Origin: Ruminococcaceae bacterium UBA1865 | GTDB taxonomy: Bacteria; Bacillota; Clostridia; Oscillospirales; Acutalibacteraceae | NCBI GenBank assembly: GCA_002338255.1 | Contig: DDHX01000064.1 | Location: 4,861-12,178, forward strand | Direction: 5' to 3' | Length of the DNA: 7,318 nucleotides | Part shown: piece by piece, positions 6,809-7,318 of the stretch | Layout: each line of letters opens with the position of its first letter | Numbering within the stretch: position 1 is the first letter of the stretch | Notes under the pieces: generated by a model | Database searches by the model: none | What the model saw: only the letters and a program-made list of their open reading frames with translations | What the model was told of the DNA's origin: nothing | Position numbers and translations under genes: made by a program

Positions 6809-7318
6809 ATGACAAAGAAAATCGTAGCATTGGTAATTGCAATGGCTTTGATTGGTTCCGCTTTTGTTGGCTGCGGAAGCAACACAACAGCCTCATCAGG
6901 TACCGCCACCGCGTCGACTGCGGCAAGCACCGCACCTGCTGCTGCAAAATCACTTGCAGTATGTGTAGGTCCTGAGCCGGCAACTATGGATCCGGCTTTA
7001 AATCAGGCAGCTGATGTTACATCAGTTCTGCAGCATCTTTTTGAGGGACTTACCAGATATTCCGCAGAAGGCAAGATTGTGAACGCACAAGCGAAGGATA
7101 TTAATATCAGTGCTGACCACCTTACCTACACAATCAAACTTCGTGACGACATTAAGTGGTCTGACGGCAAGGCTGTAACAGCCGGTGATTTTGTGTATGC
7201 ATGGCAGAGAGTTGTCGACCCGAAGACAGCTTCACAATACGCATATATCTTTGATCCAGTCCTTAACGCAACAGATATCTACACCGGAAAGAACAAAGAT
7301 GTTAAATCTTTGGGCGTA
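6809..7318 (+). CDS. oppA: Peptide-binding lipoprotein of the Opp transporter, C-terminus cut by the window edge
   Basis: This extracellular substrate-binding protein captures peptides and delivers them to OppBC. Its 170 visible residues are about a third of the usual 500-550. The N-terminus is a lipoprotein signal: MTKK, a hydrophobic core, then FVGC with Cys22 as the lipid-anchored residue. The -3 position is Phe, a slightly unusual lipobox. A Ser/Thr/Ala-rich flexible linker (about 24-47) follows. The mature domain shows solute-binding family 5 features: PEPATMDPAL near the start, LFEGLTRYSAEGK, and WSDGKAVTAGDFVYAWQRVV, a recognisable OppA-type stretch. The ATG is nine bases after GGAGG. 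Placement last in the operon behind a hairpin suggests separately tuned expression. Peptide length preference cannot be judged from this part. Confidence 0.92.
   Translation, partial: MTKKIVALVIAMALIGSAFVGCGSNTTASSGTATASTAASTAPAAAKSLAVCVGPEPATMDPALNQAADVTSVLQHLFEGLTRYSAEGKIVNAQAKDINISADHLTYTIKLRDDIKWSDGKAVTAGDFVYAWQRVVDPKTASQYAYIFDPVLNATDIYTGKNKDVKSLGV

Noticed and set aside
1..7318. CRISPR array, tRNA, rRNA, insertion sequence or phage attachment site
   Set aside because: No regularly spaced repeats, tRNA-like cloverleaf, transposase or integrase gene is present. The only strong inverted repeat is the single hairpin at 2549-2588.

Overview
The window most likely comes from a low- to mid-GC member of the Bacillota, probably class Clostridia. 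The grounds are AT-rich intergenic DNA, strong GGAGG-type ribosome binding sites, GTG as well as ATG starts, a lipoprotein binding protein with a Ser/Thr/Ala linker, and a CadC-type metal sensor. This placement is inference from style and not a species call.

Layout. Positions 1-2231 (minus strand) hold a two-gene heavy-metal resistance operon. cadC, an ArsR/SmtB-family repressor, is read first. It overlaps by 8 bases the start of cadA, a P1B-type Zn/Cd/Pb ATPase that runs off the left edge with probably only a short C-terminal tail missing. Just upstream of cadC are a well-formed promoter (TTGCAA, 17 bp, TATAAT) and a 22-bp near-palindrome that is a convincing operator. Positions 2272-2753 are a long AT-rich divergent intergenic region. 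It holds three plus-strand promoter-like sequences, a perfect 17-bp hairpin, an 11-bp inverted repeat placed at two of those promoters, and three copies of TTTGCAAC. Positions 2754-7318 (plus strand) hold an oligopeptide ABC importer operon in the order oppB-oppC-oppD-oppF-oppA, with oppA cut by the right edge. A hairpin lies between oppF and oppA.

How the genes work. CadC should repress its own operon until Cd/Pb/Zn binds, and CadA then pumps the metal out. The opp genes encode a complete peptide uptake system: the OppA lipoprotein captures peptides outside, OppB and OppC form the channel, and OppD and OppF hydrolyse ATP. The two operons point away from each other, and nothing in the sequence links their functions.

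The protein-coding content is conventional. The parts worth a second look are non-coding: the intergenic hairpin and promoters, the candidate shared operator, and the oppF-oppA hairpin. Among the proteins, the Cys/His-rich N-terminus of CadA that replaces the usual metal-binding domain stands out. I did not find convincing evidence for a wholly new system.
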